A program made the position numbers and the translations under genes. From positions 35,182,136 to 35,246,135 of the forward strand of contig NC_079415.1 in assembly GCF_026213295.1 (NCBI RefSeq): a DNA stretch of 64,000 bases, in the 5' to 3' direction. Positions 10,227-19,600 of the stretch are shown piece after piece; the stretch's first letter is position 1, and each line of letters starts with the position of its first letter. Origin of the DNA: Gadus chalcogrammus. Lineage: Eukaryota > Chordata > Actinopteri > Gadiformes > Gadidae. Below the pieces are notes generated by a model. It saw nothing but the letters and a program-made list of their open reading frames with translations. It was not told the DNA's origin and made no database searches.

Positions 10227-10634
10227 ATGGGGGTGTTGTTTTCTTATGCCTATGATGCGGATAGCAAGATTGTATCAGATAGACTATCCGTTTTGATGTA
10301 TGCTGCCATAGAAAATGATACGTATGTCCAACATAATGCTTATATCAAATGTACGTATAAGGGTTGGAATGATCTGGTCATGAAATTCTTGTATGATAAA
10401 CCTACTGATCAAATGTTAGCTGAAGTATTTACCCATTTCCCCGATGGTGACTGTTTTACCGTCGGACATGTCATGTGTATATGTGCTTTTGTATCGGATG
10501 TCTTGAAGTTGAATAATGCCTCAAACGCCGAGGGTATTAGAACTGCTAGAATGATGGCTTGTAAAATGGTGCAGAAAAATAAAACTGCATGTAAACTTTA
10601 TCTGAGAATTGTTTTGAGCGGACAGACATTTTAA
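10227..10634 (+). CDS. Small Polinton protein, possible Bcl-2-like fold (135 aa)
   Basis: The ATG at 10227 is chosen; the open frame extends further left but lacks an ATG there. The predicted protein is all-helical. A segment near residues 75-100 (FTHFPDGD...VGHVMCICAF) recalls the acidic turn and hydrophobic helix of the BH1/core-helix region of Bcl-2 proteins, although the usual NWGR is absent. No C-terminal anchor. If right, it would act in host apoptosis control, as in other large DNA viruses. The resemblance is weak and the gene may be something else. Confidence 0.5.
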   Translation: MGVLFSYAYDADSKIVSDRLSVLMYAAIENDTYVQHNAYIKCTYKGWNDLVMKFLYDKPTDQMLAEVFTHFPDGDCFTVGHVMCICAFVSDVLKLNNASNAEGIRTARMMACKMVQKNKTACKLYLRIVLSGQTF

Positions 10635-10695
10635 ATAAAAGGATGGATAACTCTGAGCAGTGTTTCAGTATTCGTTTTTGTCGCAGACATACGAC

Positions 10696-11769
10696 ATGGA
10701 TAAACGGCTGCATAAGACTTATTATGATACCTCCGGACCAGGGGGTTACGGCGGCATCAATAAACTAAGAACGGCCCTCGAGCATAGTGAGGGTGCAGTA
10801 CCTCCACTAAAATATATCAAGAAATGGCTGCTGAAGCAGGATCCCTACACCCTGCATGTACCGGCAGCGATACATTTCCGCAGAAATAGAGTATTGGTTA
10901 GTGGAATAGATAGACAGTTCCAGGCTGATTTAGTGGATATGGCAGAGTATGCATCCGAAAATGATGGTGTGCATTTTCTGTTGACGTGCATCGATGTATT
11001 CTCAAAACATGCATGGGTTCGTCCGTTACCATCCAAGAGGGCTATCGACGTCGCTAAAGCTTTTGATGATATTCTCGGTGAAGGGCGCACCCCCGATAAA
11101 CTGCAGACTGACGCCGGCAAAGAATTTTATAACAAGATCTTTCAGCGTTTGATGGAGCGGTACAACGTCAAACATTTCTCTACATCTAACGAGACCAAGG
11201 CCAGTATAGTGGAACGCTTCAACAGGACTCTGAAAACCCGCGTGTGGAGATATTTAACAGCTGCCAACTCCAAACGATATGTGGATAAGCTACAGGATAT
11301 GGTCCATGCTTATAACCATTCATATCATAGATCGATAAAAATGACCCCGGTCAGCGTTGATAAAGATAATGAGAAAACAGTGTTTAATACGCTATACAAA
11401 ACCACTCAAGAGCCGATGGTGGTGTTTAGATACGATGTTGGTGACACGGTTAGAATTTCAAAAGTCAGAGCTACATTTCGAAAGGGGTATGAGCAGACAT
11501 TTACGGATGAATATTTTGTAATATCGCAGCGCATAGCAAGGTGTCCTCCAGTCTATAAGCTGCAAGACTATGCAGGTGCCCCTGTCCATGGAATATTTTA
11601 TGAGAAAGAGCTACAAAAAGTTATAGTGTCTAAAAACAAGGTGTATAAAATAGAAAAGATTATAGATAGAAAAAGGGAGGGGTCTAAGAATCTGCTATAT
11701 GTCAAATGGCTGGGCTGGCCGGAGGCATTCAATTCATGGATAGCTGAAAAGACACTAGTCAATGCATAA
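10696..11769 (+). CDS. INT: Polinton integrase with C-terminal chromo-like domain (357 aa)
   Basis: Retroviral-type DDE integrase that would insert the element into host DNA. Catalytic residues are visible in FQADLVDM, LQTDAGKEF and SIVERFNRTLK, followed by an SH3-like region and a chromodomain-like tail around residues 318-352 (VYKIEKIID...LYVKWLGW) that could guide insertion to chromatin. I start at MDKRLHK (10696); the frame is open a little upstream. The length is normal and no lesion is seen. It opens the rightward structural-gene block; spacing to the penton gene is 45 bp. Confidence 0.93.
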   Translation: MDKRLHKTYYDTSGPGGYGGINKLRTALEHSEGAVPPLKYIKKWLLKQDPYTLHVPAAIHFRRNRVLVSGIDRQFQADLVDMAEYASENDGVHFLLTCIDVFSKHAWVRPLPSKRAIDVAKAFDDILGEGRTPDKLQTDAGKEFYNKIFQRLMERYNVKHFSTSNETKASIVERFNRTLKTRVWRYLTAANSKRYVDKLQDMVHAYNHSYHRSIKMTPVSVDKDNEKTVFNTLYKTTQEPMVVFRYDVGDTVRISKVRATFRKGYEQTFTDEYFVISQRIARCPPVYKLQDYAGAPVHGIFYEKELQKVIVSKNKVYKIEKIIDRKREGSKNLLYVKWLGWPEAFNSWIAEKTLVNA

Positions 11770-11814
11770 AGAGACATACAAGAGACATACATTCCATTAT
11801 AACCAGAGTGTACG

Positions 11815-12582
11815 ATGGATAAGGAGGTGTCTGGAGGGTTCTATGTGACTCTAGCGAGTAATGCATCGGCAGGGATCTACCCACAAAATAAGATATGGAA
11901 TTTTAGAACTAAATTAGCAAAATCTATACACACCAAGCAGCCCTATGAAGTAGGCCTAATTGAAGCTCAGTACCCATGCAGCTGGCATAGTTTTCCTACC
12001 GAGGACGCTACGATGACCATTCACGATGGTAAAACGGGTCATAGGACATCATGTCTATTAGTTGGTGGGCTTTATGAGAGTATCGGATCGTTATTACTAC
12101 AAATCAACAAGACTTGGGCCAAATATGATCCTAGCGGTAGAGTTATACTACATCATGAAGGTATTAGAAACCGCGTTTATGTAGAAGGAGACGCTCACCT
12201 ATCTATCGTCTTTAGAGGAAAACTGGCCGCTATGCTGGGTTTCGATGCAGGGGTCAAGCTATCAGCCCATAAATCGTATGCAGCATACGCCCCCCATCCC
12301 ACCGATATTCACGGCGGGTGTTACAACATGTTCATATATAGCGACATCGTTGACCATCAGCTGGTCGGAGATAGTTATGTCCCCCTGCTAAGGAGTATTA
12401 ATATAACCGACACCAGCAGGAGACACTGCATTCACATGTTCGACAAGCCGCATTACGTACACGTAGCCCGAGACCCTCTTGGAGATATTGAAATCGATCT
12501 AAAGTCTGACCAGAATACAAATATAAAATTCACAAACGGCAAAGTGATACTCAAGCTGCATTTTAGACCTGTAAAACAGTAG
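11815..12582 (+). CDS. Penton-like minor capsid protein (255 aa)
   Basis: Single-jelly-roll vertex protein of Polinton virions. Family hallmarks are the N-terminal FYVTLASNAS, the PYEVGLIEAQYPCSW block, a central strand-rich region with LAAMLGF, and the C-terminal DIEIDL...GKVILKLHFRPV. The length matches intact Polinton pentons. It lies between integrase and the small pVI/pX-like gene, 23 bp upstream of the latter. No lesion seen. Confidence 0.88.
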   Translation: MDKEVSGGFYVTLASNASAGIYPQNKIWNFRTKLAKSIHTKQPYEVGLIEAQYPCSWHSFPTEDATMTIHDGKTGHRTSCLLVGGLYESIGSLLLQINKTWAKYDPSGRVILHHEGIRNRVYVEGDAHLSIVFRGKLAAMLGFDAGVKLSAHKSYAAYAPHPTDIHGGCYNMFIYSDIVDHQLVGDSYVPLLRSINITDTSRRHCIHMFDKPHYVHVARDPLGDIEIDLKSDQNTNIKFTNGKVILKLHFRPVKQ

Positions 12583-12605
12583 AATCCGTAGTACCGTCTA
12601 TAGGG

Positions 12606-13070
12606 ATGAGGGGGTATAGACCGCCTTACGACGAGAACAAATATGTTCAGTATTATTTAAACCAAGCAGGGAGTGGGCTACCTGGCTATGAGGGTAGCAG
12701 CACACAATATGGAGCTGGCATCGGAGGGATGTTCCGTAGCCTCTTTAGAATGGCTATTCCGTTATTTAGGCGAGGGGTTAGCATAGCAAAGCCTCATCTG
12801 AAGACTGCTGCTAAACATATTATAGGCGACGTTATGACCAACATAGCCCATGCTGCATCTACGCCCAAACAGCAGGGGGCAGGCATGAGGGTATATGCCC
12901 GAAGAGCAACAAAGTATCCTCCTATAGGATGTGGGCGTACCCGTGCACCGGCACGACGTCGTAAACAGAATAAAAGATTGGCATCTATCAAAAAGAGATC
13001 CAAACCTAAAAGGAGCAGGAAGGTGGCATCCCGTCGTTTTAGAGGGGCAGCTAACGATATATTCATCTAG
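12606..13070 (+). CDS. Small basic virion protein, adenovirus pVI/pX-like position (154 aa)
   Basis: N-terminal YYLNQAGSGLPGYEG motif typical of this Polinton gene, then a Gly-rich patch, then a hydrophobic/amphipathic stretch around residues 40-85 that could disrupt membranes, then an Arg/Lys-rich tail suited to DNA binding. The tail contains GAGM, GCGRT-type sites that could be cleaved by the adenain-like protease. Exact equivalence to adenoviral pVI, pVII or pX is not established. Confidence 0.7.
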   Translation: MRGYRPPYDENKYVQYYLNQAGSGLPGYEGSSTQYGAGIGGMFRSLFRMAIPLFRRGVSIAKPHLKTAAKHIIGDVMTNIAHAASTPKQQGAGMRVYARRATKYPPIGCGRTRAPARRRKQNKRLASIKKRSKPKRSRKVASRRFRGAANDIFI

Positions 13071-13093
13071 TATAGCAGGAGGGTTGAATAACA

Positions 13094-13774
13094 ATGGCGT
13101 TGCTACATAACATGTCAGACGAATGCATTAAGAGCGAGCTGGATCTCTTCTCCCTGCCGATGACGCAGACATCGATAGAAAAAAGTACATATATTGAAAT
13201 ACCCCCGCTATCGGCGCTAACAGATGGTGGACCCATAGAGTTCTTTGTATCGGCCAGTAGCGAAGACTATATAGATCTAAACAACACGTATTTACATCTG
13301 AGGATCAAGATTACTAATCCTGATGGAACAGACTTGGCTCCGGCGGCACCCGTGGGACTGATTAACTATCCAGGATGCACGTTATTCTCCCAAGTAGATA
13401 TTACTCTGGGTGATAGGCTTATCACCCAGTCGTCAAACACCTATCCATACAGAGGCATAACAGAATGCCTGCTAAACTATGGAAACGGAACATTAGACAC
13501 CCAATTTGGCTGTGGTCTATTCCAGAAAGACACACATGGACATATGGACGAGATTCTTCCTGGAGGTCTCAATCTAGGCTTAACGACTAGGAGTGAATAT
13601 ACAGGGCGAAGTCGTATAGTGGAGCTGATATCGCTAGTCAGAACAGGGAATGTGAGGCTAGAGGCACGGTTCAGAGCAGCATTGGCTACAACGGTCAATT
13701 TGATATGTTATGCAGTTTATGATTCTGTTATAGAAATATCAAATAGACGACAGGTGCTGTTGGACTATTACTGA
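13094..13774 (+). CDS. MCP: Major capsid protein (hexon-like), internally deleted
   Basis: The N-terminal part (residues 1 to about 175) is a typical double-jelly-roll first domain: SDECIKSELDLFSLP, the EYIDLNNTYL-like segment, LFSQVDITLGDRLI and TYPYR. The last 50 or so residues (LVRTGNVRLEARF to VLLDYY) are the usual C-terminus. Complete Polinton MCPs are about twice as long, so roughly 200 or more residues seem to be missing at about 13620, yet the frame is kept. It cannot form a normal capsomer. Position between pVI/pX and protease is conserved. Confidence 0.85.
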   Translation: MALLHNMSDECIKSELDLFSLPMTQTSIEKSTYIEIPPLSALTDGGPIEFFVSASSEDYIDLNNTYLHLRIKITNPDGTDLAPAAPVGLINYPGCTLFSQVDITLGDRLITQSSNTYPYRGITECLLNYGNGTLDTQFGCGLFQKDTHGHMDEILPGGLNLGLTTRSEYTGRSRIVELISLVRTGNVRLEARFRAALATTVNLICYAVYDSVIEISNRRQVLLDYY

Positions 13775-13789
13775 AAAAGGCGGTGCGAT

Positions 13790-14311
13790 ATGAATACTAT
13801 AGAGCTAACAGCCGTGTGTCAGAAAATGGCACACAAGGCATATTTTCTCGGCGCGTTACCGTGTAATCACCTACCCCGGGAAATTCATCAGAGGCCTGCT
13901 ATGATGGTGGTCAACACCGAACCTTCACATATGGCCGGTGCGCATTGGCTAGCCATCTATATTACTGATGAGAGACAGGGTTACTTTTTCGACTCCTACG
14001 GCAACCCACCCTCATACTCTGAGTTTCCTGAGACCATACAGCGTTTTCTCGATCAGCACTGTATAGATGTTGATCATTCTACACAACAGGTCCAGGATCC
14101 GTCAAGTACAGCATGTGGGCATCATTGTGTTTTTTTCTTGTTTAATATGCAAAAAGGGGTATCCTATCAAAAGTTTTTGAAAATGTTTGGGGATAATTTA
14201 CCCCGTAATGATGAAAAGGTTTATGACTTTGTTAACCGTGTACAACCTAATGTCTGTAATGAGCATGATATGATGTGTGTGCAGTCATGTGTATGCGGAT
14301 GTAACATGTAG
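13790..14311 (+). CDS. PRO: Adenain-like maturation cysteine protease (173 aa)
   Basis: Ulp1/adenain fold. The expected active-site order is visible: His in GAHWLAIYI, Asp in YFFDSYGNP, the oxyanion Gln in QDPSSTACGHHC, and the nucleophile Cys in CGHHC. It would cleave capsid precursors during particle maturation. Length is normal and no lesion is seen. It is the last rightward gene, 15 bp after the MCP, with a poly(A) signal about 40 bp downstream. Confidence 0.92.
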   Translation: MNTIELTAVCQKMAHKAYFLGALPCNHLPREIHQRPAMMVVNTEPSHMAGAHWLAIYITDERQGYFFDSYGNPPSYSEFPETIQRFLDQHCIDVDHSTQQVQDPSSTACGHHCVFFLFNMQKGVSYQKFLKMFGDNLPRNDEKVYDFVNRVQPNVCNEHDMMCVQSCVCGCNM

Positions 14312-14349
14312 CATGTGTTGTTGTTGTTATGATTGTTTTCTGTATTGAT

Positions 14350-14401
14350 AATAAAAGTACAATAATTTGATTACATTTTAGTAGTACTGTTTTCTTTTAT
14401 T
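14350..14401. terminator. Paired poly(A) signals of converging gene blocks
   Basis: AATAAA on the plus strand at 14350-14355 serves the capsid block; AATAAA on the minus strand at 14401-14396 serves the leftward block. The two signals face each other in a 120-bp intergenic gap. Confidence 0.7.
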
Positions 14402-14434
14402 TTTACGGATAAAACATACATTTAGATACATAAT

Positions 14435-15205
14435 TTAAAATGGCAACCACTCGGCCACATGCATTCCAGGGGAAGTAATAGATGACAAGGGCTGCTTGCG
14501 TTTCCTCCTTTTATCGGATGAGCCAGGGGCGGAGGCCATCGCATTGGCGTCCGTAGTGCCGGGGCTATGCTTATACATGTCTACAGTGTGCCTGAGTTGT
14601 TTATTAGGGATAGCCGATAGGGGTATATTATTACGGGCTAAAGATTTCAGAAATACATTCCAGCCCTGTGGTCTGACAGATTCGACAACATGGTAAGGGG
14701 CGGTAACATTCTTTAACAAATCAAACATATGGGACCCCTTAATAGTTTCGCCATGTAATATGATCTCCCCCTTGTCCGACCATGAAACATTTTTAGATTT
14801 CTTTAAAGAGTCCAGGATATGTCGGGTATTGCTCTTGCTTCTGACGGGTATATGTTTCATTATATCCTTATAGATATGATCGCCGGTGCCGTCATCGTCA
14901 TCAGCACTATGTTGTGCCGCCATAGGCGTATGAACAGGGTCCCCCTCAGCAAGCGACAGAGTTAATTCTCCATGCTCGCGCTGCCCTTGCTTTACCATGG
15001 ATAGATAACGCTGCAGGACAGCGCCGTACCTGGCCGCTTTTTCATATAGGTCTGTATCGGGAGTGTTCAACACCATCGCAATGGCTTTATCCAGCTCATT
15101 TTCAGTAGTCTGTCTAACAGAATCCCTGGGCGGGGTATGTTTTAAGGCATCGAGTTGATGTTGAGGAACTAGATACATCTTGTGCGTATGATCCATTATA
15201 ATCAC
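14435..15205 (-). CDS. Conserved Polinton protein of unknown function (256 aa)
   Basis: Soluble, no membrane segment. It begins near KMYLVPQHQLD, has an acidic DDDDGTGD patch mid-protein, and a C-terminal half with SWSDKGEIILHGETIKGSHMFDLL-like and QGWNVFLKSL segments that I recall as typical of this leftward Polinton gene; the tail is Lys/Arg-rich. It overlaps the upstream gene by four bases (ATGA type), suggesting coupled expression. Function unknown, possibly virion-associated given its place beside the ATPase. Confidence 0.75.
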   Translation of the reverse strand: MIIMDHTHKMYLVPQHQLDALKHTPPRDSVRQTTENELDKAIAMVLNTPDTDLYEKAARYGAVLQRYLSMVKQGQREHGELTLSLAEGDPVHTPMAAQHSADDDDGTGDHIYKDIMKHIPVRSKSNTRHILDSLKKSKNVSWSDKGEIILHGETIKGSHMFDLLKNVTAPYHVVESVRPQGWNVFLKSLARNNIPLSAIPNKQLRHTVDMYKHSPGTTDANAMASAPGSSDKRRKRKQPLSSITSPGMHVAEWLPF

Positions 15206-15534
15206 CCTCCTCTTGAGAACAGGCTTGTAAACAACGGTATGGCCACAGACAGCAGGGGTAGTAGAAATCCACCAGTCTGATTGATTAGTCTTTTCTTTCT
15301 AGATATTAGTACATTTTTATTGGCGAGTATTCTGAGGTCCTTCTTTCGTCTACGCAATTTCGTATGCTGGCGTGGAGTCAGAGGTATTTTGCCTTGTAAA
15401 ATGTTCAAGGCTATTTCACACAGCGAGTTGATAAAGTCGGTGTTGGCTGTCCTGAGGATAACTTTACGTTGGGCCGGAGGTGCGCTATATAGTTGCTTAA
15501 GACGCTCACGATTTCTACTTATACGTGAGGACAT
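15202..15534 (-). CDS. Small basic Polinton protein with hydrophobic C-terminus (110 aa)
   Basis: An Arg/Lys-rich, helical N-terminal 75 residues followed by TGGFLLPLLSVAIPLFTSLF, a hydrophobic tail that may be membrane-interacting. This small gene is regularly found next to the packaging ATPase in Polintons. It overlaps the ATPase gene by 20 bp and the next gene by 4 bp. Function unknown. Confidence 0.75.
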   Translation of the reverse strand: MSSRISRNRERLKQLYSAPPAQRKVILRTANTDFINSLCEIALNILQGKIPLTPRQHTKLRRRKKDLRILANKNVLISRKKRLINQTGGFLLPLLSVAIPLFTSLFSRGG

Positions 15535-16216
15535 GGTCTTTTGGGCTAATCACTTTGGCTCTCTGAGTGTATACAACATGCCGGTCTGACAATATATCTG
15601 TTCTAAGTCTCATGTTGTCTGGGGTCATGGCTTTAAAGTCTACAAGTAGATAGCCGTAAGGCATGTCGGTAGCATCGTTAAAGGCTTCTAGAAAATATTT
15701 TGTCTTGCATGGAAACATCTGTTTGGCTATCAACATAATCTGATATTTGTCACGAGGGTTCTTAAACAAAACCATGTAATTGGTATTTAGACTAATTGTA
15801 CGGCTGGTTTTACCCTGCATAAATAAATTCTGGACCAGATACATACAACTGAGATTACGATGGTGTACATATTTGGTAAAAACGTACTGAACCTCTATAT
15901 TATTGCATGCATCGTTCATCAAGTCGTCAATAATGAGCAGATTTCTAGTATGGACTGGTAAGATTGCATCATCACATAGAGATTTGGGGATCCCTTCTAC
16001 AAAGTGAATGTTCCTTATTTTAAGTAAATCATCATATATGGGCTGCCAGCATGAATAAACATATACTATATTCTCAATCTTTTCTGAGAATAACCGATCC
16101 ATATTTTCAATGACTGTTTTGACAAAGTAGGTTTTGCCGCTGTTTGAAGGTCCCGATACTACCATGCTGAACGGGTGTTGAAGTCTAGGGTCGAACGTTG
16201 TGTGTACAGCAGCCAT
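15515..16216 (-). CDS. ATP: Genome-packaging ATPase, HerA/FtsK (A32-like) (233 aa)
   Basis: P-loop ATPase expected to pump viral DNA into capsids. Walker A is GPSNSGKT near residue 22 and Walker B is NLLIIDDLMND near residue 92, followed by a sensor-like LVQNLF segment. The length is normal for the family and no break is seen. First gene of a three-gene overlapping leftward set. Confidence 0.92.
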   Translation of the reverse strand: MAAVHTTFDPRLQHPFSMVVSGPSNSGKTYFVKTVIENMDRLFSEKIENIVYVYSCWQPIYDDLLKIRNIHFVEGIPKSLCDDAILPVHTRNLLIIDDLMNDACNNIEVQYVFTKYVHHRNLSCMYLVQNLFMQGKTSRTISLNTNYMVLFKNPRDKYQIMLIAKQMFPCKTKYFLEAFNDATDMPYGYLLVDFKAMTPDNMRLRTDILSDRHVVYTQRAKVISPKDHVLTYK

Positions 16217-16626
16217 CTCTGCGGTCTGTGTGCATCCCCTCTGATGGACGGATGTATTGTGACCATAGAACCGTGAAACATTTGACAGTTAACATACTTT
16301 ATTAACACCAACATGATTATTAGCACAGTCATTCATCATTAATACATGATGCATAAAAAAGTATATACAGATACAATATGAATACCCCCCCCCCCCCCCC
16401 AAAGATGAAAGAAGAGAACATGGATCATTTGAAAACAATAAAAAACAAAATAGCTAATAGCATGATTATAACATAGTATGATTTGATTTTCTTAACACAA
16501 TATGCATACCCCCCCTCAAAAATATAAAATGAATAAAAACATGGATCATTTGAAAACGATATGTAAAAAGAAGAAGAAGAAAAAACATGGATCATGTGAA
16601 AAAGTGAAAAACAATAAACAAAATGG
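16217..16626. repeat. Intergenic region with degenerate 120-bp repeat and C runs
   Basis: Separates PolB from the ATPase gene. ACATGGATCATTTGAAAA recurs at 16418, 16539 and (one change) 16585, and ATATGNATACCCCCC at about 16377 and 16498. No gene. It probably holds the ATPase promoter. Confidence 0.55.
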
Positions 16627-19600
16627 TTAATAACCGTAAGGAAGCGTGGTGTAGTCGGGGAAGACCCTGCGTTTGTTGTAAACCACCCTAAGCCGTTTAA
16701 CTACAGTAGCGTTTTTAAGCAGAAACCTAGTCTTATCTCGCTGGATGGTATCTACAGTGGTGGTGATGTCGAGGGTTTGAGGTCGATGGTTGACAAAATC
16801 ATCCAATAGACATTTCAGGGTCTGCTGGGTGACCACTTTAGCATTTGCTGCATTTAAAGTCACCCCTTTGCTTTTGACGACAGACTTGTGGTCACGGGTG
16901 TGGTATGCATAGCTCTTAGGACCTGTTGAGACATATTCGCTAATGTAATCCTCCTGTTCGGTACCATACAGATCACCATCATTTATCTCGTCGGTCAAGT
17001 CGCCCAGATAAGGGCCTAAAGGGGGTACCCAATCACCCTCCTTAGAAACAAAAATGATGCTGTCTGTGTCGCAGTAGAGGACACGTTCCTGTAGTTTGTC
17101 TAGAAGATCGTAGAGCATGAGCCTGGCATGGGCGGTAGTCACAGCCCCCACAATCACGTTGACATCCCGCGCCCTCGCGAGACGTGCATCTACATGTTTC
17201 CATTGTACAAGGGCTACTTCATCAGAGATAAAGCAAAAGTGACTAATGTGATAGCTATCGCTAAACATGAGCTGAGTGAACCTTTCAGGGTCAGAAATTA
17301 GCTCACAAGTGGGTAGGTCTGGGCGTAGTGAAAAGCGACCCCACAGACTGTTTAGAATCAACTTGTTGCAATTACGCATGGCCTTGTTCACACACATGTT
17401 GTCGTGATCCAGCTGTATACCCTCCTTTGCCAGATAGTTTTGCACATACGCTCGCTGTTTCTCCGCAGTGTCCACTGTGCTGGGGTATCCTGAAGCCTCC
17501 TGTTTACGCTTGAGAAACGTTTTGACATACCCTTTAAACAGAGTCTCTGACCGTTTGGGGTAGTCCCACACCTCATGCATTTGGATTAACTCGTAACCCA
17601 TTTCAACTGCTTTTTGTAGCTCAAAAGTCACCCAGGTGCCTGTCAGAGCCCGTTCATCGTTGCAGTGATGACACGCGTCTGTCTGATTGAGCTCAGTGGC
17701 ACATGTACCACAGAGGGGGAACATCAGCTTCCCATGACACCTGTAGGGGAGCACAGGATGGTAAAGACCTCTGGGGGGCAACACGGTGCATTTGATGATG
17801 CCGAAATACCCATCCAAAGGACCAAAATTCCTGAAAATGATCTGGGGGTGCCCTACAGGATAAGGACAGCGAGCCTGTACTGTGGGGTAGAGAGAGGTAA
17901 AGTCATAGTAGCGTATTTTCTCACCGGGCTCGGCCTTGTGATACATTTTGATGGCATTGGTGCGACCCCCATAGAGAGAGTCGCGAGGATCAATCCTAGG
18001 TTGTATCTTCAGAGTAGCCAAGAATGCCTGCACTGCAGCATTGGTCTTTTTCAGACGGTGCCACTCACACTCCCACATGACCACAACTCTTAAACCATGA
18101 TCTCTTTCGAGAGCCTTGACTTTGAGGTGAAACTGCACCCACAATTCGCCATAGGTCTTCTTGAGGACAGGGTTCGGGTGGCCAGCGTTGTAGCACTGTT
18201 CACACCCATGATAAAAGCATCCTGCAAATTCATAGGCTGTGTTTATAGATGGTGCATGTCCGTCTAGGAAGAATGGTCCATATTTAGCCTCTCCATGGTT
18301 GAGAGCATGCCGAATCTCCATGTTATTGGAGTGGGATAGATATTCAAGCCACTGGATGGATGCGCATGAGAATGACTTTTGCATTTTCTGATAGACCCCC
18401 TCGTAGGTCAGTGCCAGGACGTTTTTCTTCAAGAACGACTTTTTGAAGGTGGCCATGCACGCCGAAGCCAGAGTGGCATAGGACAAGGGGTCTATAGTGG
18501 CACACTGACATTTTCCCTGTAGATCCCACACGCCGTGTATAGGATCCTCACGTCGTTGACACAGTAGAGACGCAGCTGTTTCTGAAAGTCAAATTTTTTG
18601 TGTCGTACAGATCTGTACCAAATAGCGAAATCTGTCTTTTGATCGCTAGTCATGGAATCATATCCATAATATGAGATCTCAGGGTAGGCACCGACATAAG
18701 ACTCGTTGGCCCGTGTGTTGAATTTATGCGGAAAATTACCTTTTGCCATATCGTCAAAATCCAACGCCGCCGGTGCATTAGCCAATCGCATGGGCAAGAA
18801 GCTAAATGAGTCGACCCATCTCTGATGGTAGGCGTCATCACGCATCAAAATGACTCTGCTACCCTTCATGACTAAAGTGGGTTTAATACCCTGCTTGGTC
18901 ATGTAATCCAGGACGATATAGTTATCAAAGCCCGACGCGTTGTGTGCAACAAATGTATACAACGAATACTCCCCTCTTCTGTAGCGTTTCACAAACTCGC
19001 TTACACAACCTAGACCTGTAGCATACCATTCTATGCCTTCAGACGTTGTAGCAGCCACACAGTTTGCTTCGTGACGACCATCATGCATGCGCGTTTCGAA
19101 ATCATAGTATATGTATTTATTAGGCGGAGCATCGTCATCAGAGTCATCCGATGGACCCCAGCGACCACCCCTGCGTTTCTTTTTCTTTTTCTTTTTCTAT
19201 GGCTGGATATAGCAATCATGTATTCCATCATCGGGCCTCGGCTCCCCACAGTTACGACACTTTGCCTCGCTGCATACGTGACCATTATCGCCACCTTCCT
19301 CCTCCTCCTCCTCCTCATCCTCCTCCCCCTCCCCCTTCTTCTTCTTCTTCGGTATGATATACTGTCTACAACAACGATCGCAGTATTTGAGCTTTTCACA
19401 AGGTATCATGTCATGTTTGGCAGAATGCTTCTTGTGTGTGTTGTAGCAGACCTGCGAGCGACATATACGACTACAGTCCTTGCACTTTATCGTGCGACCT
19501 GATAGTCTATCGCACACTGTCAGACACACATTGCAATGGATCGGGCATTTGTGGAATAGAATTCCCTCATGGGCCTTGTAACAATATTCACACACATATC

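Noticed and set aside
19031..19399. Arg-rich and Pro-rich frames overlapping PolB
   Set aside because: Low-complexity shadows of the Lys/Glu-rich linker in PolB.
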